This document shows, piece after piece, positions 34,144 through 43,685 of a DNA stretch of 64,000 bases. The notes beneath the pieces are model-generated. The model searched no databases. It was not told the DNA's origin and worked only from the letters and a program-made list of their open reading frames with translations. Made by a program: the position numbers and the translations under genes. Position 1 is the first letter of the stretch. Each line of letters opens with the position of its first letter. This stretch comes from Hymenobacter negativus (GTDB taxonomy: Bacteria > Bacteroidota > Bacteroidia > Cytophagales > Hymenobacteraceae), in assembly GCF_017571495.1 (NCBI RefSeq), contig NZ_JAGETZ010000015.1:121489-185488 (forward strand), written 5' to 3'.

Positions 34144-35184
34144 GTGAAAACAGTTTATTTCACGGACCGTAGCGGCGTGGAGCAGAACGCGCTACAGTCC
34201 CTCCTCAGCTTCGAGGAACAAGCAGTCATCGGTCGAATCGCCGTATTCCCCGACATTCACTATTGCTCCGAACGTTCCATCCCGGTCGGGGTGGCCTTTC
34301 AAACAACTGACGTGTTCTATCCCCTGGTCACTGGCAAAGACCTGGGCTGCGGCGTGGCCTACCTGCGCATTCCCCGCCAGGATGTGCTACGCCCCTTCGA
34401 CAAAGCCAAGCACTACCGGGCGTTTGAGCGGGAAGTCCACGGCATGACCGATGAAGGCTTGGGTGGCGGCAACCATTTTCTTTCGCTTGAGGCCTCGGCA
34501 GATTATCTGTACCTCATCGTGCACACCGGCAGTCGCAACCTCGGCGTTTACATGTACCAGCAGCATTGCGCCCTGTTGCAGCAGCACAACCCCGGGCAGG
34601 ACTGGCTGCCGAGGGAAGTGGCCACCCCCGATTACCTCCGGGAGTACGGCCGCGTGCTGGGCTACGCTGCGAGCCGTCGCCGGGAATTCGTGTACAAAAC
34701 GTACGACTTCCTGCTCCGCAACCGGTACGTAGCGGCTGGTTCGCCGGCATTGGCGGACAGCTGCCACAACCTACTGGAGTTTACGGCCGATGGGGTGATT
34801 CACCGCAAGGGCAGCACGCAACTGGTGGCAGACACCGAAGTCGTCATCCCGTTGTCCATGAGCCGGGGCTCGCTCATCGTCAAGCCCAACCGCTGGGACC
34901 CCGCAGTAGCGGAGGCGCTGTGGAGCTGCGCGCACGGGGCCGGCCGCCGGTATAGCCGCACCGACACGCTCAAGCACTGGCACTCGCTCAAGAAAGCCGA
35001 CAAAGACGCCTACCGCCGCCGGTTTTCGGAACTGCTTAACCGGCAAGGCGACTTCGACAGCAGCATTCTGCAGGAGTTCGACTTTGCCTATAAGGACTCG
35101 GCGGCGCTGCTCGCCAGTCAGCCGTACCTGCTCCGCTGCGACGAGACCCAGCCCCTGGTGACCGTGAAATTTACCGGAGTATAA
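34144..35184 (+). CDS. rtcB: RtcB-family RNA ligase
   Basis: A GTG at 34144 gives MKTVYFTDRSGVEQ; a TTG 18 bp upstream is less likely. The 346 aa product has RtcB motifs in order: FPDIHYCSERSIPVGVAFQT, GKDLGCGV with the metal Cys, GGGNHF, IVHTGSRNLG, SMSRGSLIV and CAHGAGRRYSR with the guanylylated His. RtcB joins RNA 2',3'-cyclic phosphate to 5'-OH using GTP and Mn2+. It is the short bacterial type. No archease or release-factor partner is adjacent. A strong promoter precedes it and a terminator follows. Confidence 0.9.
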   Translation: MKTVYFTDRSGVEQNALQSLLSFEEQAVIGRIAVFPDIHYCSERSIPVGVAFQTTDVFYPLVTGKDLGCGVAYLRIPRQDVLRPFDKAKHYRAFEREVHGMTDEGLGGGNHFLSLEASADYLYLIVHTGSRNLGVYMYQQHCALLQQHNPGQDWLPREVATPDYLREYGRVLGYAASRRREFVYKTYDFLLRNRYVAAGSPALADSCHNLLEFTADGVIHRKGSTQLVADTEVVIPLSMSRGSLIVKPNRWDPAVAEALWSCAHGAGRRYSRTDTLKHWHSLKKADKDAYRRRFSELLNRQGDFDSSILQEFDFAYKDSAALLASQPYLLRCDETQPLVTVKFTGV

Positions 35185-35233
35185 TAGGCGGCTTTGCCGC
35201 AAAGCCCGCTCCTTCTTTGGGATTGATTTCATC

Positions 35234-35272
35234 AAACGCCCCCGCTGCCAGACGGCAGCGGGGGCGTTTTTT
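35234..35272 (+). terminator. Rho-independent terminator after rtcB
   Basis: A GC-rich stem AACGCCCCCGCTGCC pairs with its complement around a 4-6 nt loop and runs into TTTTTT. It lies 50 bp after the rtcB stop. A smaller hairpin (GCGGCTTTGCCGC) lies just before it. Confidence 0.85.
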
Positions 35273-35619
35273 AGATAACCCAGGTGGCAAGGGCAAGCTC
35301 CCTAACCGAATCCGCTGGTAACGCCCTGCACCCCCATGTGTCCTGCATCCCTTGTGAGTTTAGGTGTTCAGGCGAAGTAGCGTTTGGCTATCGTCACTTA
35401 TTCACTACGTCGGTCAAGGAGTTTGATAAGGCCAAGGTAATGGATGGATTTGCCTTGTTTCTGCTGTTTCTTTTGAAAATCAACTTATTGTTTGTCTAGT
35501 GAATGAAATAAAAAAGCACAGGCAAGCCTGACCGTGGCAGAGAAAATCGGTACCTAGTAGCAAAGATTTTAGCGAGTGGGTTAACGGCATTCTAGAGTAA
35601 CCATTTTGCCTTCGCCGGA

Positions 35620-35655
35620 TGGACGTTTCACGACAATTCTTTGGACGTTTCACGA
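35620..35655 (+). promoter_or_regulatory. Direct-repeat operator upstream of SDR
   Basis: The 14 bp sequence TGGACGTTTCACGA occurs at 35620-35633 and 35642-35655, a 22 bp period. Two direct half-sites about two helical turns apart are the standard AraC-family operator form. They lie just upstream of the -7 box at 35679. The frameshifted AraC gene at 36654 is the obvious candidate binder. Confidence 0.7.
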
Positions 35656-35678
35656 AACCCTTGCTTTGGGGCCTGCTC

Positions 35679-35686
35679 TAATTTTG
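35679..35686 (+). promoter_or_regulatory. -7 box of SDR promoter
   Basis: TAATTTTG matches TAnnTTTG and lies 23 bp upstream of the ATG at 35710. No TTTG occurs at the right -33 distance, consistent with an activator-dependent promoter using the repeats at 35620-35655. Confidence 0.6.
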
Positions 35687-35709
35687 CACCGTTCTAATCG
35701 TTGGAAATC

Positions 35710-36522
35710 ATGCAAAAGACAATTTTGGTTACGGGTGCTTCGGCCGGGATTGGGAAAGCCACCGCTATTTACTTGGCCCAAAGCGGCTACACGGTTTACG
35801 GGGCTGCCCGCCGGGTCGAGAAGATGCAAGAGCTGAAAAGTTACGGTATTATCCCTGTAGCGCTGGATGTTACCAAGGACGCAAGCATCACGGCATGCGT
35901 GGAACATATCTTCCAAGAAGTCGGAAGCATTGATATTTTGGTAAACAACGCCGGCTTCGGTTCCTACGGGGCGATTGAAGACGTGGCGCTGTCGGATGCC
36001 AAATACCAGTTGGACGTAAACGTGTTTGGGGCCATGCGCCTAGCGCAATTGGTGCTGCCAAAAATGCGCGAAAACCACTACGGCAAAATCATCAACATTT
36101 CGTCGGTTGGCGGCAAAATCGCGTCGCCGCTGGGTGGTTGGTACCACGCCAGCAAATTTGCACTCGAAGCCTTGAGCGACGCCATGCGCTTGGAAGTGCA
36201 GCCATTCGGGGTAAACGTCGTCGTGATTCAGCCGGACGGTACCAAATCAGAATGGGGCAATATTGCCGTGGAAAGCCTGATGCGCGTGTCGGGCAAGACC
36301 GCCTACGCCGGCCTGGTAACAGCCTTCAAGAAATCCTTTGAAAAGGTGGCCAGCAATGTGCCCGAGCCAATTGTGATAGCGAAACTGATTAAAACCAGTA
36401 TCGAGGCCAAAAATCCGAAAACCCGCTACAGCGGCGGATACATGGCCAAGCCGATGTTGTTTTTACGGAAGATTTTGTCGGATAAATGGTTCGACCGAAT
36501 GCTGATGAGCCAAATGAAATAA
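35710..36522 (+). CDS. SDR oxidoreductase
   Basis: The ATG at 35710 (MQKTILVTGASAGIGKATAI) gives a 270 aa classical SDR. It has LVNNAGFGSYG, NISSVGGKIASP, YHASKFALEAL with Tyr/Lys, and an extended C-terminus (GYMAKPMLFLRKILSDKWF) as in 17-beta-hydroxysteroid-like members. The catalytic residues are intact. An AraC-type regulator follows on the same strand. Confidence 0.87.
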   Translation: MQKTILVTGASAGIGKATAIYLAQSGYTVYGAARRVEKMQELKSYGIIPVALDVTKDASITACVEHIFQEVGSIDILVNNAGFGSYGAIEDVALSDAKYQLDVNVFGAMRLAQLVLPKMRENHYGKIINISSVGGKIASPLGGWYHASKFALEALSDAMRLEVQPFGVNVVVIQPDGTKSEWGNIAVESLMRVSGKTAYAGLVTAFKKSFEKVASNVPEPIVIAKLIKTSIEAKNPKTRYSGGYMAKPMLFLRKILSDKWFDRMLMSQMK

Positions 36523-36653
36523 GGCACCTTTATCGGTCGGTAACCAGCGCAACGAAATCGACTTGCTGCAACAACTCGCCGAAACCAATTTGCTGGTGCC
36601 CATCCGGCCCATCAACCATATCCTATTGTAACCCGGCTGCTTTCTCGTTTCCT

Positions 36654-37476
36654 ATGTACCAAGCGCACCGCACCCGCAACGTCCTCTTGTACACGTGCCA
36701 TGACGAAACCCCTTTTGGGCACGACCCTTTTGTGTATGAAAACTACATTGGCATCATCACCTCGGGTAGTGCCGACCATTACACAGATAAAGGAATCATT
36801 ACTTATCCGACCGGTTCGCTGTGTTTGGTGAAAAGAAACCAATTGCTTAAGGTGGTCAAGAAGCCCGACGGGCAAAAGCCGTTTGCGACGATTACTGTGT
36901 TCTTGGAGGAAGAGACGCTGTAAGGAATACAGCGCGGAACATAACGTAAAAGCCGAAGGTGTGTACGGGGGCGAACCGGTTTCGCTTGTAGAAAACGACG
37001 CGTTTCTGACCGGTTATTTCGGTTCGCTGATGCCGTATTTCGACCAACCCGAAAAGTTAACCCCAGTGTTAGCCCAAGCTAAAACCACCGAAGTCATTGC
37101 GTTATTGCTACGTAACCCGGCCTTGAAAACCTTTTTGTTTGATTTCAGCGAGCCACACAAAATAGATTTGGAAGCGTACATGCACCGGCACTACTCCTAC
37201 GATGTGCCGTTGACGCAATTTGCGAAGCTGACGGGTCGGAGCTTGTCGACGTTTGAGCGGGATTTTGCGAAAATTTTCAGCATAACCCCCGAGAAATGGT
37301 TGCAAAACCAACGATTACAACAAGCCCATTTTCTCGTCATCCAACAGAAGAAACGCCCATCTGACATTTACCTGGAATTGGGATTCGAAACATTGTCGCA
37401 CTTTTCGTACGCGTTCAAGAAGAAGTTTGGCCAGACTCCAACCGCCTTGCAAACCCTATCTAGGGCGGCGGGCTAA
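36654..37476 (+). pseudogene. AraC-family regulator broken by one frameshift
   Basis: The start MYQAHRTRNVLLYTCHDETP and sensor segment (GIITSGSADHYTDKGIITYP) run to ITVFLEEETL and a stop at 36921. In another frame the protein continues KEYSAEHNVKAEGVY and runs through LTQFAKLTGRSLSTFERDFA and LGFETLSHFSYAFKKKFGQT to 37476. A single base change at about 36915-36922 restores a complete AraC protein of about 273 aa. It may be a sequencing error or a recent inactivation. Confidence 0.8.
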
Positions 37477-37558
37477 CAAAGGACCACTGCGAAGGTTGGG
37501 TGGCCTGGAGCAATAACAGCCAGCAGTTCGCTCAGAATTCAGGGGCATGCTCCCCTCG

Positions 37559-38695
37559 TTAAGTCAAAATAGGCAGGTAGAGCTGCACATCGAACAGTTC
37601 CGTTGCGCCGGCTTTTCCGCGCAGCATTTGCCCGCCAAGGGGTGTAAACTGAAATTCCGGCTGGTCGCCCAGCTGCCGGCGCAACTCGGCGGAAATCAGA
37701 AACCGGCTGCCTAGCGCATTGCACTGGGCCTGAATACGCGCAGTGGTATTGAGCACATCGCCGTGGTAGACCAGTTCCCGGTGCTGCGTCCCCACCAGTA
37801 CCGTCGTTACCTGCCCGCCGTGTGCCCCCGCCTTGAACGAGGGGACCACGCCGTAGGCCCGCTGGTAGGCCTCGTGCCGCTCAGCAATGGCACGTTGCAT
37901 GGCAAAGAAACAATGCAGGCAGTTGGCAAACTTCACTGCTATAGCTGAGGGCCAGGTCACCACTACTTCATCGCCCACATACTGGTACACTTCCCCGCCG
38001 GCCGCGGCAATAGCCGGGCTTACGTCGCGGAAAAAGTCTCGTACCAGGCGGCTGTATCGGTCATTGCCGAGGGCCTCCGCCAGTTGCGTCGAGTCTTTCA
38101 AATCAACAAAAAGGAAAATACGGTTTTCCGCTTCTGGCTGCTGGTACCGTCCGTTCAGCAACTCGCGCAAGCGCTGGCGGCTCATGCCCTGGAGCAGTTG
38201 GCGCAGCAGCGAGGTCACCACCACGGCTAAGACGTATACGATGGGCACCAGCAGCCATTGCCGAACGGGCTCAGCAGTGGCCACGGCCGGCTCCGGCCAT
38301 AGCCGGGGCAGGCCTAGATGGCGCGCCAGTAGCCCAAGGCTGCCGTGCAATACCAACAATAGCAGCAAATGGCCGATACCTTGCACGAAGGTTGCGACGC
38401 GCAGCGGCAGCCGCTGCACCAGCGCTGGAAATACGATGACCTCCAACACGCCCAACGCCCAGCCAATGGGTAACCCGATGAAAACCAGTGGAAGCAAAGC
38501 TTGCGTAGGTACCCACAGTAAAAGCATGAGGGCCAAGAGCACAACGACGAACATGCCCCCAATGCTGGCAATTGTTTGGAGCACATGACGGCGGGCCGCC
38601 CAGAACCGGGCTGAGCGGGCAGTAGAAGCAGTAAGATAAGCAGGCATGCACGGGGTATTAGCAACTGCGCGCAAACAGCGCGTCGACGTATTCAT
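37559..38695 (-). CDS. Membrane-bound class III adenylate/guanylate cyclase
   Basis: The 378 aa product has four or five N-terminal transmembrane helices (GGMFVVVLLALMLLLWV, LLPLVFIGLPIGWALGV, HLLLLLVLHGSLGLL, WLLVPIVYVLAVVVTSLL). A short linker leads to a class III cyclase domain at about residues 190-370. It contains FVDLKDSTQLAEALG with the metal Asp, YQYVGDEVVVTW with the second Asp, and VYHGDVLNTTARIQAQCNAL with the Asn and Arg of the transition-state site. It probably makes cAMP or cGMP in response to a membrane signal. The Crp-type regulators in this window are potential receivers. An alternative ATG is at 38647. Confidence 0.88.
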   Translation of the reverse strand: MNTSTRCLRAVANTPCMPAYLTASTARSARFWAARRHVLQTIASIGGMFVVVLLALMLLLWVPTQALLPLVFIGLPIGWALGVLEVIVFPALVQRLPLRVATFVQGIGHLLLLLVLHGSLGLLARHLGLPRLWPEPAVATAEPVRQWLLVPIVYVLAVVVTSLLRQLLQGMSRQRLRELLNGRYQQPEAENRIFLFVDLKDSTQLAEALGNDRYSRLVRDFFRDVSPAIAAAGGEVYQYVGDEVVVTWPSAIAVKFANCLHCFFAMQRAIAERHEAYQRAYGVVPSFKAGAHGGQVTTVLVGTQHRELVYHGDVLNTTARIQAQCNALGSRFLISAELRRQLGDQPEFQFTPLGGQMLRGKAGATELFDVQLYLPILT

Positions 38696-38949
38696 GCGGT
38701 AAATTACCGGTACTAACGCGATTCACGAAAAGAGGCCTTTCAAGTATACTCAAAGAGTAAAACGAGCCAAACGGACATTTCTCTCGTTGTGGAAATCCGT
38801 CTTGCGAGCCCGTGGACGGAAAGGGGCATGTGCGGGGCACTTGCCGATTCACCTGTCCTTACACCTCGGTGCTGATGAAGCCTCATTCTGTCAATACCTC
38901 GATTTGCTAATCATCAGCCTGCCTTTGCCGGGCGGTTATTTGACTTTCG

Positions 38950-38957
38950 TACCTTTA
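38950..38957 (+). promoter_or_regulatory. -7-like box at AraC start
   Basis: TACCTTTA differs from TAnnTTTG in the last base and ends only 4 bp before the ATG at 38962; a TTTG lies 22 bp upstream. Transcription would begin at or near the ATG, implying a leaderless message or a slightly later start codon. Confidence 0.4.
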
Positions 38958-38961
38958 CCCC

Positions 38962-39858
38962 ATGCCGTCGGAGAAAGCCATTGCGGACTATTACCAGCTC
39001 TACGGGCACGGGGAACCCGCCACCGGGCAGGTAACGGCTTACCGCATTGAGCAGGTAGTAGCGGCGGACTCCTACCCGCTCGTGCGGCGCGATTTTTACA
39101 AAATCAAGCTGCTGTGCGACGCCACCGGCGTCCTCTCGTACGCCGACCAGCGCGTGGCCGTTCAGGGCTGCGCCCTGATTTTTGTCAACCCCTTGGTGCC
39201 GTACGCCTGGGAGCGCACGGCCGGGCGCGAAACGGGCTTCGCGTGCCTGTTCACCGACGAGTTTAGTACGCCGCATTTGCGCACGGCCAGTCTGGCGCAG
39301 TCGCCCCTTTTTCGGGCGGGGAGCGTGCCCGTGTTGTTTCCTCCCCCGGCGGTCGTAGTCCGCCTTAAGTATCTGTTTGAACAGCTGTTGGCAGAATTGC
39401 CTTCGCCTTACCCACACAAGTATGAAGTGCTGCGCAACTACGTGCAGCTGCTGCTCCACGAGTCGCTAAAGCTGTTGCCCGCGGCGCCTGCGGGGGCGGA
39501 CGCTGCAGCCCGCCTGCAGGCCCGGTTTCTGGATTTGCTGGCGCGGCAGTTTCCGTTGGCCTCGCCCTATCAGCCCCTGGCGCTCAAAACGGCCAATGAA
39601 TTTGCCCGGCAGCTGCTGGTGCACCCCAACCATTTGAACAAGGTATTGAAAGCCCGTACGGGCCAAAGCACCACCGCCCACATTGCCGGCTGGCTGGTCG
39701 AGGAAGCCCGGGCCCTGTTGCGGCACAGCAACTGGAGCGTGGACGAAATAGCGGACGGCCTGGGCTTTGGGCATACGTCCAACTTCCACGCTTTTTTCAA
39801 AAAGCACACCGGGCACACGCCCCACGGCTACCGTCGGCAGGTGAGGTCGCTTTCATAG
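38962..39858 (+). CDS. AraC-family transcriptional regulator
   Basis: The 298 aa product has the cupin-type sensor of this subfamily (DFYKIKLLCDATGVLSYADQ, LIFVNPLVPYAWER, CLFTDEFS) and a middle helical region (HKYEVLRNYVQLLLHESLK). Two HTH motifs follow (FARQLLVHPNHLNKVLKART and VDEIADGLGFGHTSNFHAFF). It is the intact homologue of the broken gene at 15723-16506. It precedes the SDR at 39943 by 84 bp on the same strand; regulation of that gene is likely. Confidence 0.9.
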   Translation: MPSEKAIADYYQLYGHGEPATGQVTAYRIEQVVAADSYPLVRRDFYKIKLLCDATGVLSYADQRVAVQGCALIFVNPLVPYAWERTAGRETGFACLFTDEFSTPHLRTASLAQSPLFRAGSVPVLFPPPAVVVRLKYLFEQLLAELPSPYPHKYEVLRNYVQLLLHESLKLLPAAPAGADAAARLQARFLDLLARQFPLASPYQPLALKTANEFARQLLVHPNHLNKVLKARTGQSTTAHIAGWLVEEARALLRHSNWSVDEIADGLGFGHTSNFHAFFKKHTGHTPHGYRRQVRSLS

Positions 39859-39942
39859 CTTTTGGTTTGATTGGCATACATTCTGCTGGTCGCGAAGACC
39901 GGACCTTTGCCTCGTTCATTCGCACCCAATACAACGAGCATC

Positions 39943-40683
39943 ATGAAAAGCGGCATCACTGGCAAAGTCATTATCATTACCGGGGCCAGCAGCGGCATCG
40001 GCGAAGCCACCGCCCTATTACTGGCCGAGCGCGGCGCGAAGCTAGTACTGGCAGCCCGCCGGCCCAGGCCCCTGGCCGCGCTGGCGGACCGCCTTGCGGC
40101 GGCCGGCGGCGAGGTTCTGTACGCTGCCACCGACGTGGCCAAGCGCGCCGACATGGAAGCCCTTGTGCAGCTGGCGCAGGAGCGGTTTGGCAGGCTGGAC
40201 GTGCTGGTTAGCAATGCTGGCATTGCGCCCATCTCGCCCTTGGACGAACTGCGCGTGGAGGACTGGGAGTCCATGATTGACGTGAACGTCAAGGGTTTAC
40301 TCTACGGCATTGCGGCCGCGCTGCCCGTGTTTCGCCGGCAACAGCGCGGGCACTTCGTCAACGTGCTCTCCACGGCGGGCATCTCCATCGTGCCCACCAT
40401 GGCGGTGTACGCCGGTACGAAAAACGCGGCGCGGGCCATTACCGAAGGGCTGCGGCAAGAGGCGGGCCCGCACTTGCGGGTCACCGGCATTTCGCCCGGT
40501 TTCGTGCAAACGAATCTGGCCGATTCCATGAGCAACGCCCAGGTGCAAGCCCGGATTCAGGCACAGATGGGCGCCATCGCCATTCCACCGGCCTCCATTG
40601 CCCGCGCCATTGCCTTCGCCATCGAACAGCCGGACACCGTCGATGTCAACGAACTGGTGGTGCGCCCCACTGCCCAAATCTGA
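39943..40683 (+). CDS. SDR oxidoreductase (YdfG-like)
   Basis: The ATG at 39943 (MKSGITGKVIIITGASSGIG) gives a 246 aa SDR with TGASSGIGEA, AARRPRPLAAL, LVSNAGIAPISPL, NVLSTAGISIVP, YAGTKNAARAI with Tyr/Lys, and ISPGFVQTNLADS. It resembles the NADP-dependent YdfG/serine-dehydrogenase-like group. It is paired with the AraC regulator just upstream. Confidence 0.87.
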   Translation: MKSGITGKVIIITGASSGIGEATALLLAERGAKLVLAARRPRPLAALADRLAAAGGEVLYAATDVAKRADMEALVQLAQERFGRLDVLVSNAGIAPISPLDELRVEDWESMIDVNVKGLLYGIAAALPVFRRQQRGHFVNVLSTAGISIVPTMAVYAGTKNAARAITEGLRQEAGPHLRVTGISPGFVQTNLADSMSNAQVQARIQAQMGAIAIPPASIARAIAFAIEQPDTVDVNELVVRPTAQI

Positions 40684-41239
40684 GGCCAGCAAAACCACTG
40701 GGCCCGTTGCGGGGCCAAAAGGCCCCAGCTACAACCGTAAAAGACCATTCGACCTGACTTGCGGCAGGCACTTAACCTGGCGGGCACGTGGAAAATGCTA
40801 CCATGCGTATAGCGAAACGGTCCGAAGGTAAACCCACGCAGTTTAATTGAAGGAGTGTTAGCTGGGATTTGCTACAGCCGGCGCCACCCACTCGAGCACG
40901 CGTTCGAACTAAGTAGGTGGGATTTATATAAAGTGAATAATCCAATTCAACGTGGGACTTAGACGTAGCTAACCAGCCGTCTGCTATTCTAGAAACACAG
41001 TAAACATTGGTTACTGTGTTCCCTATAAGTTCTGTGAGCAGCATCCGGGCTGGTGCTAGGGTATTGAATAAGTCCCTCACTCGTGGAAAAGGTGCCAATC
41101 GCAAAAAGCCAACGGTGGCTTAGTGGTCCAGCCAATGCTTAAAAGCCAGCGCCGGGTTGAGGCGAGGCATTGCGCCAGGCTAACGGTCGCAGAAGGAAGA
41201 AAGCAGAGGTAAAGCAGGCCCCGCTCATTGCCCTAGGGC
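40684..41239. other. Intergenic region without recognised features
   Basis: This 556 bp region contains no convincing gene or repeat. A 110 codon minus-strand frame (40772-41104) has no family features and an implausible composition. Confidence 0.4.
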
Positions 41240-41785
41240 TTGGATACTACCGCGGAACAACAAGGCAAAATTACCAGGTCGCTAGGCGAAAAGCTGCATT
41301 CGGCCTACCGATTCATTCGACTCCTATCACGATTCAATACCCTGGATTCCTTTCGCCTGCAGCTGCCGCGCTGCCACCACAAGGACAAGCTTGAGATGAT
41401 GCCCGACTTTCAGGGCGGGTACCAGGCGCTGGATGAGCAAATTCGCGTGTTGAAGCAGCCCGCCGCACTACGCCCTCCTGTGAATACCTACGTGCAGGTG
41501 GAATGCATTGTGGAACCCACCGGCCAACTCACCTTCCCGCACATCCTAGAAGGCTTGGGCCCAAGCTATGACGAGGAGGCCCTGCGCATTGTGCGCCTCC
41601 TGCCGCCCTTTGAGCCGGCCATCGGGTGCCCAACGGAAACCCGCGCGCTGCAGCCATTGGCATTGCGTAAAGGAGCTATCGATTTCCTTTTACTACTAGC
41701 CCCGAGCCTAACGTGGTTCAATTGTCCCTGGAACAGGCGCAATAATCGTTTCTGTTTCTTGTATGCAAATAGAAGCACTTATTGA
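41240..41785 (+). pseudogene. TonB C-terminal-domain fragment
   Basis: Residues 53-140 of this frame (from about 41396) read MMPDFQGGYQALDEQIRVL, YVQVECIVEPTGQLTFPHIL and YDEEALRIVRLLPPFEPAI. This is the TonB_C pattern seen in many Bacteroidota energy-transducer-like proteins. The preceding 52 residues and the tail after 41650 are not typical, and no membrane anchor is present. I read it as a remnant, although a short free-standing domain cannot be excluded. Confidence 0.55.
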
Positions 41786-41989
41786 TGCAAGCTCTCGCTG
41801 GATGCCTAAAAGCCTGTTGTGGGCATTCACCGACATGGTCGGAAGGAAAACGCGCGCCGTTCAAATGAAAAAGCATAATACTGCCCAGTGCGGCGGCAAT
41901 TTGTTGCGTGCGTAGTAATTATAAGTGATTGGTATGTTACGCGTTATCCCCCTTCTTCCTTTCTGCGAGGGCCGGTGGGTGATGGTTCA

Positions 41990-42631
41990 CCGGGCTCGCC
42001 CTGCTGGCCAGTTGCCAGCCTAGCTCCTCGTCCGCTTCCAACTGCCCGGTACGCCCGCACTTGCTGAGTACGCCACGCGATGCCTTCGACCTCATCGGGC
42101 TGCAGGAGAAGTACCCGCTGCCACCCGTTGTTTCGGATAGCTTTCGCCTGCCCTTTGCTCATCAGCAACACCTGCTGCGCGGGGCTTACTTTGTGGACGG
42201 CTTGCTGGCCGACAGCGTCGCTCCTTCGCCCTACGGCGGCGGGGCATATTACTACGGGTAGGTCCGCGCCTTATTTCGTAGTCCCCGGGCCGGATGTCAT
42301 CAGGTCGTGTACGTGACTTCCGACGAGTTTAGCGGCCTATTGCTACCCCAGCCGGCCGGCTGCCGTGTATCTGTCCAGGAGTGTGGGCTCCTCCTACACG
42401 GACCACGGGTACTTTTATATGTATGACGTAACCCGAGGCGTGGTGCTAAACGATTCGACGGTACGTACCCAGACCGGACGCTCCACTTACGCCTATCGCG
42501 GTACAAATCAGCAGTCGTACACGGATTCGGTCTCCCGGCTCTACCGCATTGACTACCGCGCCGCCCGCTCTGTGCTGCTACGCCGCGACAGCACCCGGAC
42601 CTATCTGCCAGGGGAGTATTGGCCCGAATAG
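41990..42631 (+). pseudogene. Frameshifted hypothetical gene
   Basis: Protein-like sequence runs across three frames. One is FDLIGLQEKYPLPPVVSDSF to PSPYGGGAYYYG-stop at 42261; a short one is VYVTSDEFSGLLLPQP; the last is AAVYLSRSVGSSYTDHG to RRDSTRTYLPGEYWPE-stop at 42631. The Tyr/Ser/Thr-rich composition suggests an exported protein. No family recognised. Confidence 0.45.
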
Positions 42632-43300
42632 CTCCACCCACTGTGGTGTCTCGGACGTGAGAGTAAATATGGATACGGGTTACAAAGAGGGTGCAAAAAG
42701 CGAAGCACAGTTACTTGGTCACTTTGATACTGCGGCGCACAACTGTTCCTACTCGGTACACTGGCCGTGTCCACTAAGCTGCTGCGTTACCTACTGATTA
42801 GCAAAGCCCCGTGTTTCCTGCTGCCGGATACCGGGGCTCCGGCCAATTTTCAAAGCCAGCTGCAGTTTCCCGCCGCAGCGAAATAGAACTCGGGTGTCAC
42901 AATGTCTACATGAAATTTATCATCCGGATTCTAATAGTTGCGACCCTATAGTCATTTAATGTACGGATGCGCTTAATATAGGCTGCCACGCTGAAACAAT
43001 GCTACAGTGCTGCATTGATATGAAGATTTGCTGAATCACTGTTGCGCCGATACACTGAAAAATTGCAACAGGTTTTCCGAGCGTTAGCAGTTCCCTTGCC
43101 ATTGGCAATCATTCATATAGAAAGCTCATGTCTAGTGTGAGGCATATGATGCTGGATCTAGCAGCGGAGGCATTTTACGCTCGCGTCGTGTGCGTGATGA
43201 CCGCAACTTAGTACCGATAATAGTTCATTTTCGGTGCCAAGTTTGTGTCTTTGGAAACAGACTCAAAGTGGTAGTTTTACTCCGCATTATATTAAGATAC
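42632..43300. other. Intergenic region without recognised features
   Basis: This is about 670 bp of mixed composition, becoming AT-rich after 42900. No gene, repeat array or RNA was identified. Confidence 0.4.
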
Positions 43301-43447
43301 ATGGAAAACGCGTCGCAACTCCCGGTTCTGTTGCCTACTCGTTCGCACGCAATGGTCGAGATGCCCGTCACGGTCAGTCGCTATGAACGATATGCTCGTT
43401 TAGATGATGTCAAAAGATTTAACGCAACGCAATTTCTTGGTTTGTAA
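43301..43447 (+). CDS. Possible small protein upstream of a terminator
   Basis: The ATG at 43301 opens a 48 aa frame (MENASQLPVLLPTRSHAMVE to NATQFLGL), with a longer version from 43190. It is supported mainly by the intrinsic terminator 60 bp downstream, which implies a transcript here. No family recognised; the call is tentative. Confidence 0.3.
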   Translation: MENASQLPVLLPTRSHAMVEMPVTVSRYERYARLDDVKRFNATQFLGL

Positions 43448-43503
43448 ATAATTGATTTTACGTCGTGTCAGGAGAAAACGAGTGTTTTCCTTCACCACAA
43501 GAA

Positions 43504-43538
43504 AATGCCCACCCATAAATTCATTGGGTGGGCGTTTT
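43504..43538 (+). terminator. Rho-independent terminator
   Basis: The stem AATGCCCACCCA pairs with TGGGTGGGCGTT (one G-T pair) around a 9 nt loop and is followed by a short T run. It indicates transcription from the left, possibly of the small frame at 43301. Confidence 0.7.
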
Positions 43539-43685
43539 CATAAAAGTATTACTGCAGATACAGCAGAATTATCAAAGGCATTTTCTTGTTCGGGGTTGGC
43601 AACGGTGCATTACGGTCATGGCGAGTAGATATGAATGCCCCTACCCTACTGGGAAAGAGGAAAAGCGTGGGAGAGTGTGACAAGA

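Larger units (their letters stand above)
35185..35709. other. Intergenic region between rtcB and SDR
   Basis: This region contains the rtcB terminator (35234-35272) and the operator/promoter of the SDR (35620-35686). A short frame ending near 35499 with a hydrophobic tail (DGFALFLLFLLKINLLFV) could be a gene remnant, but no family is recognised. Confidence 0.45.

Noticed and set aside
40772..41104. 110 codon minus-strand reading frame
   Set aside because: Composition and lack of any motif suggest chance; no promoter or coupling to neighbours.
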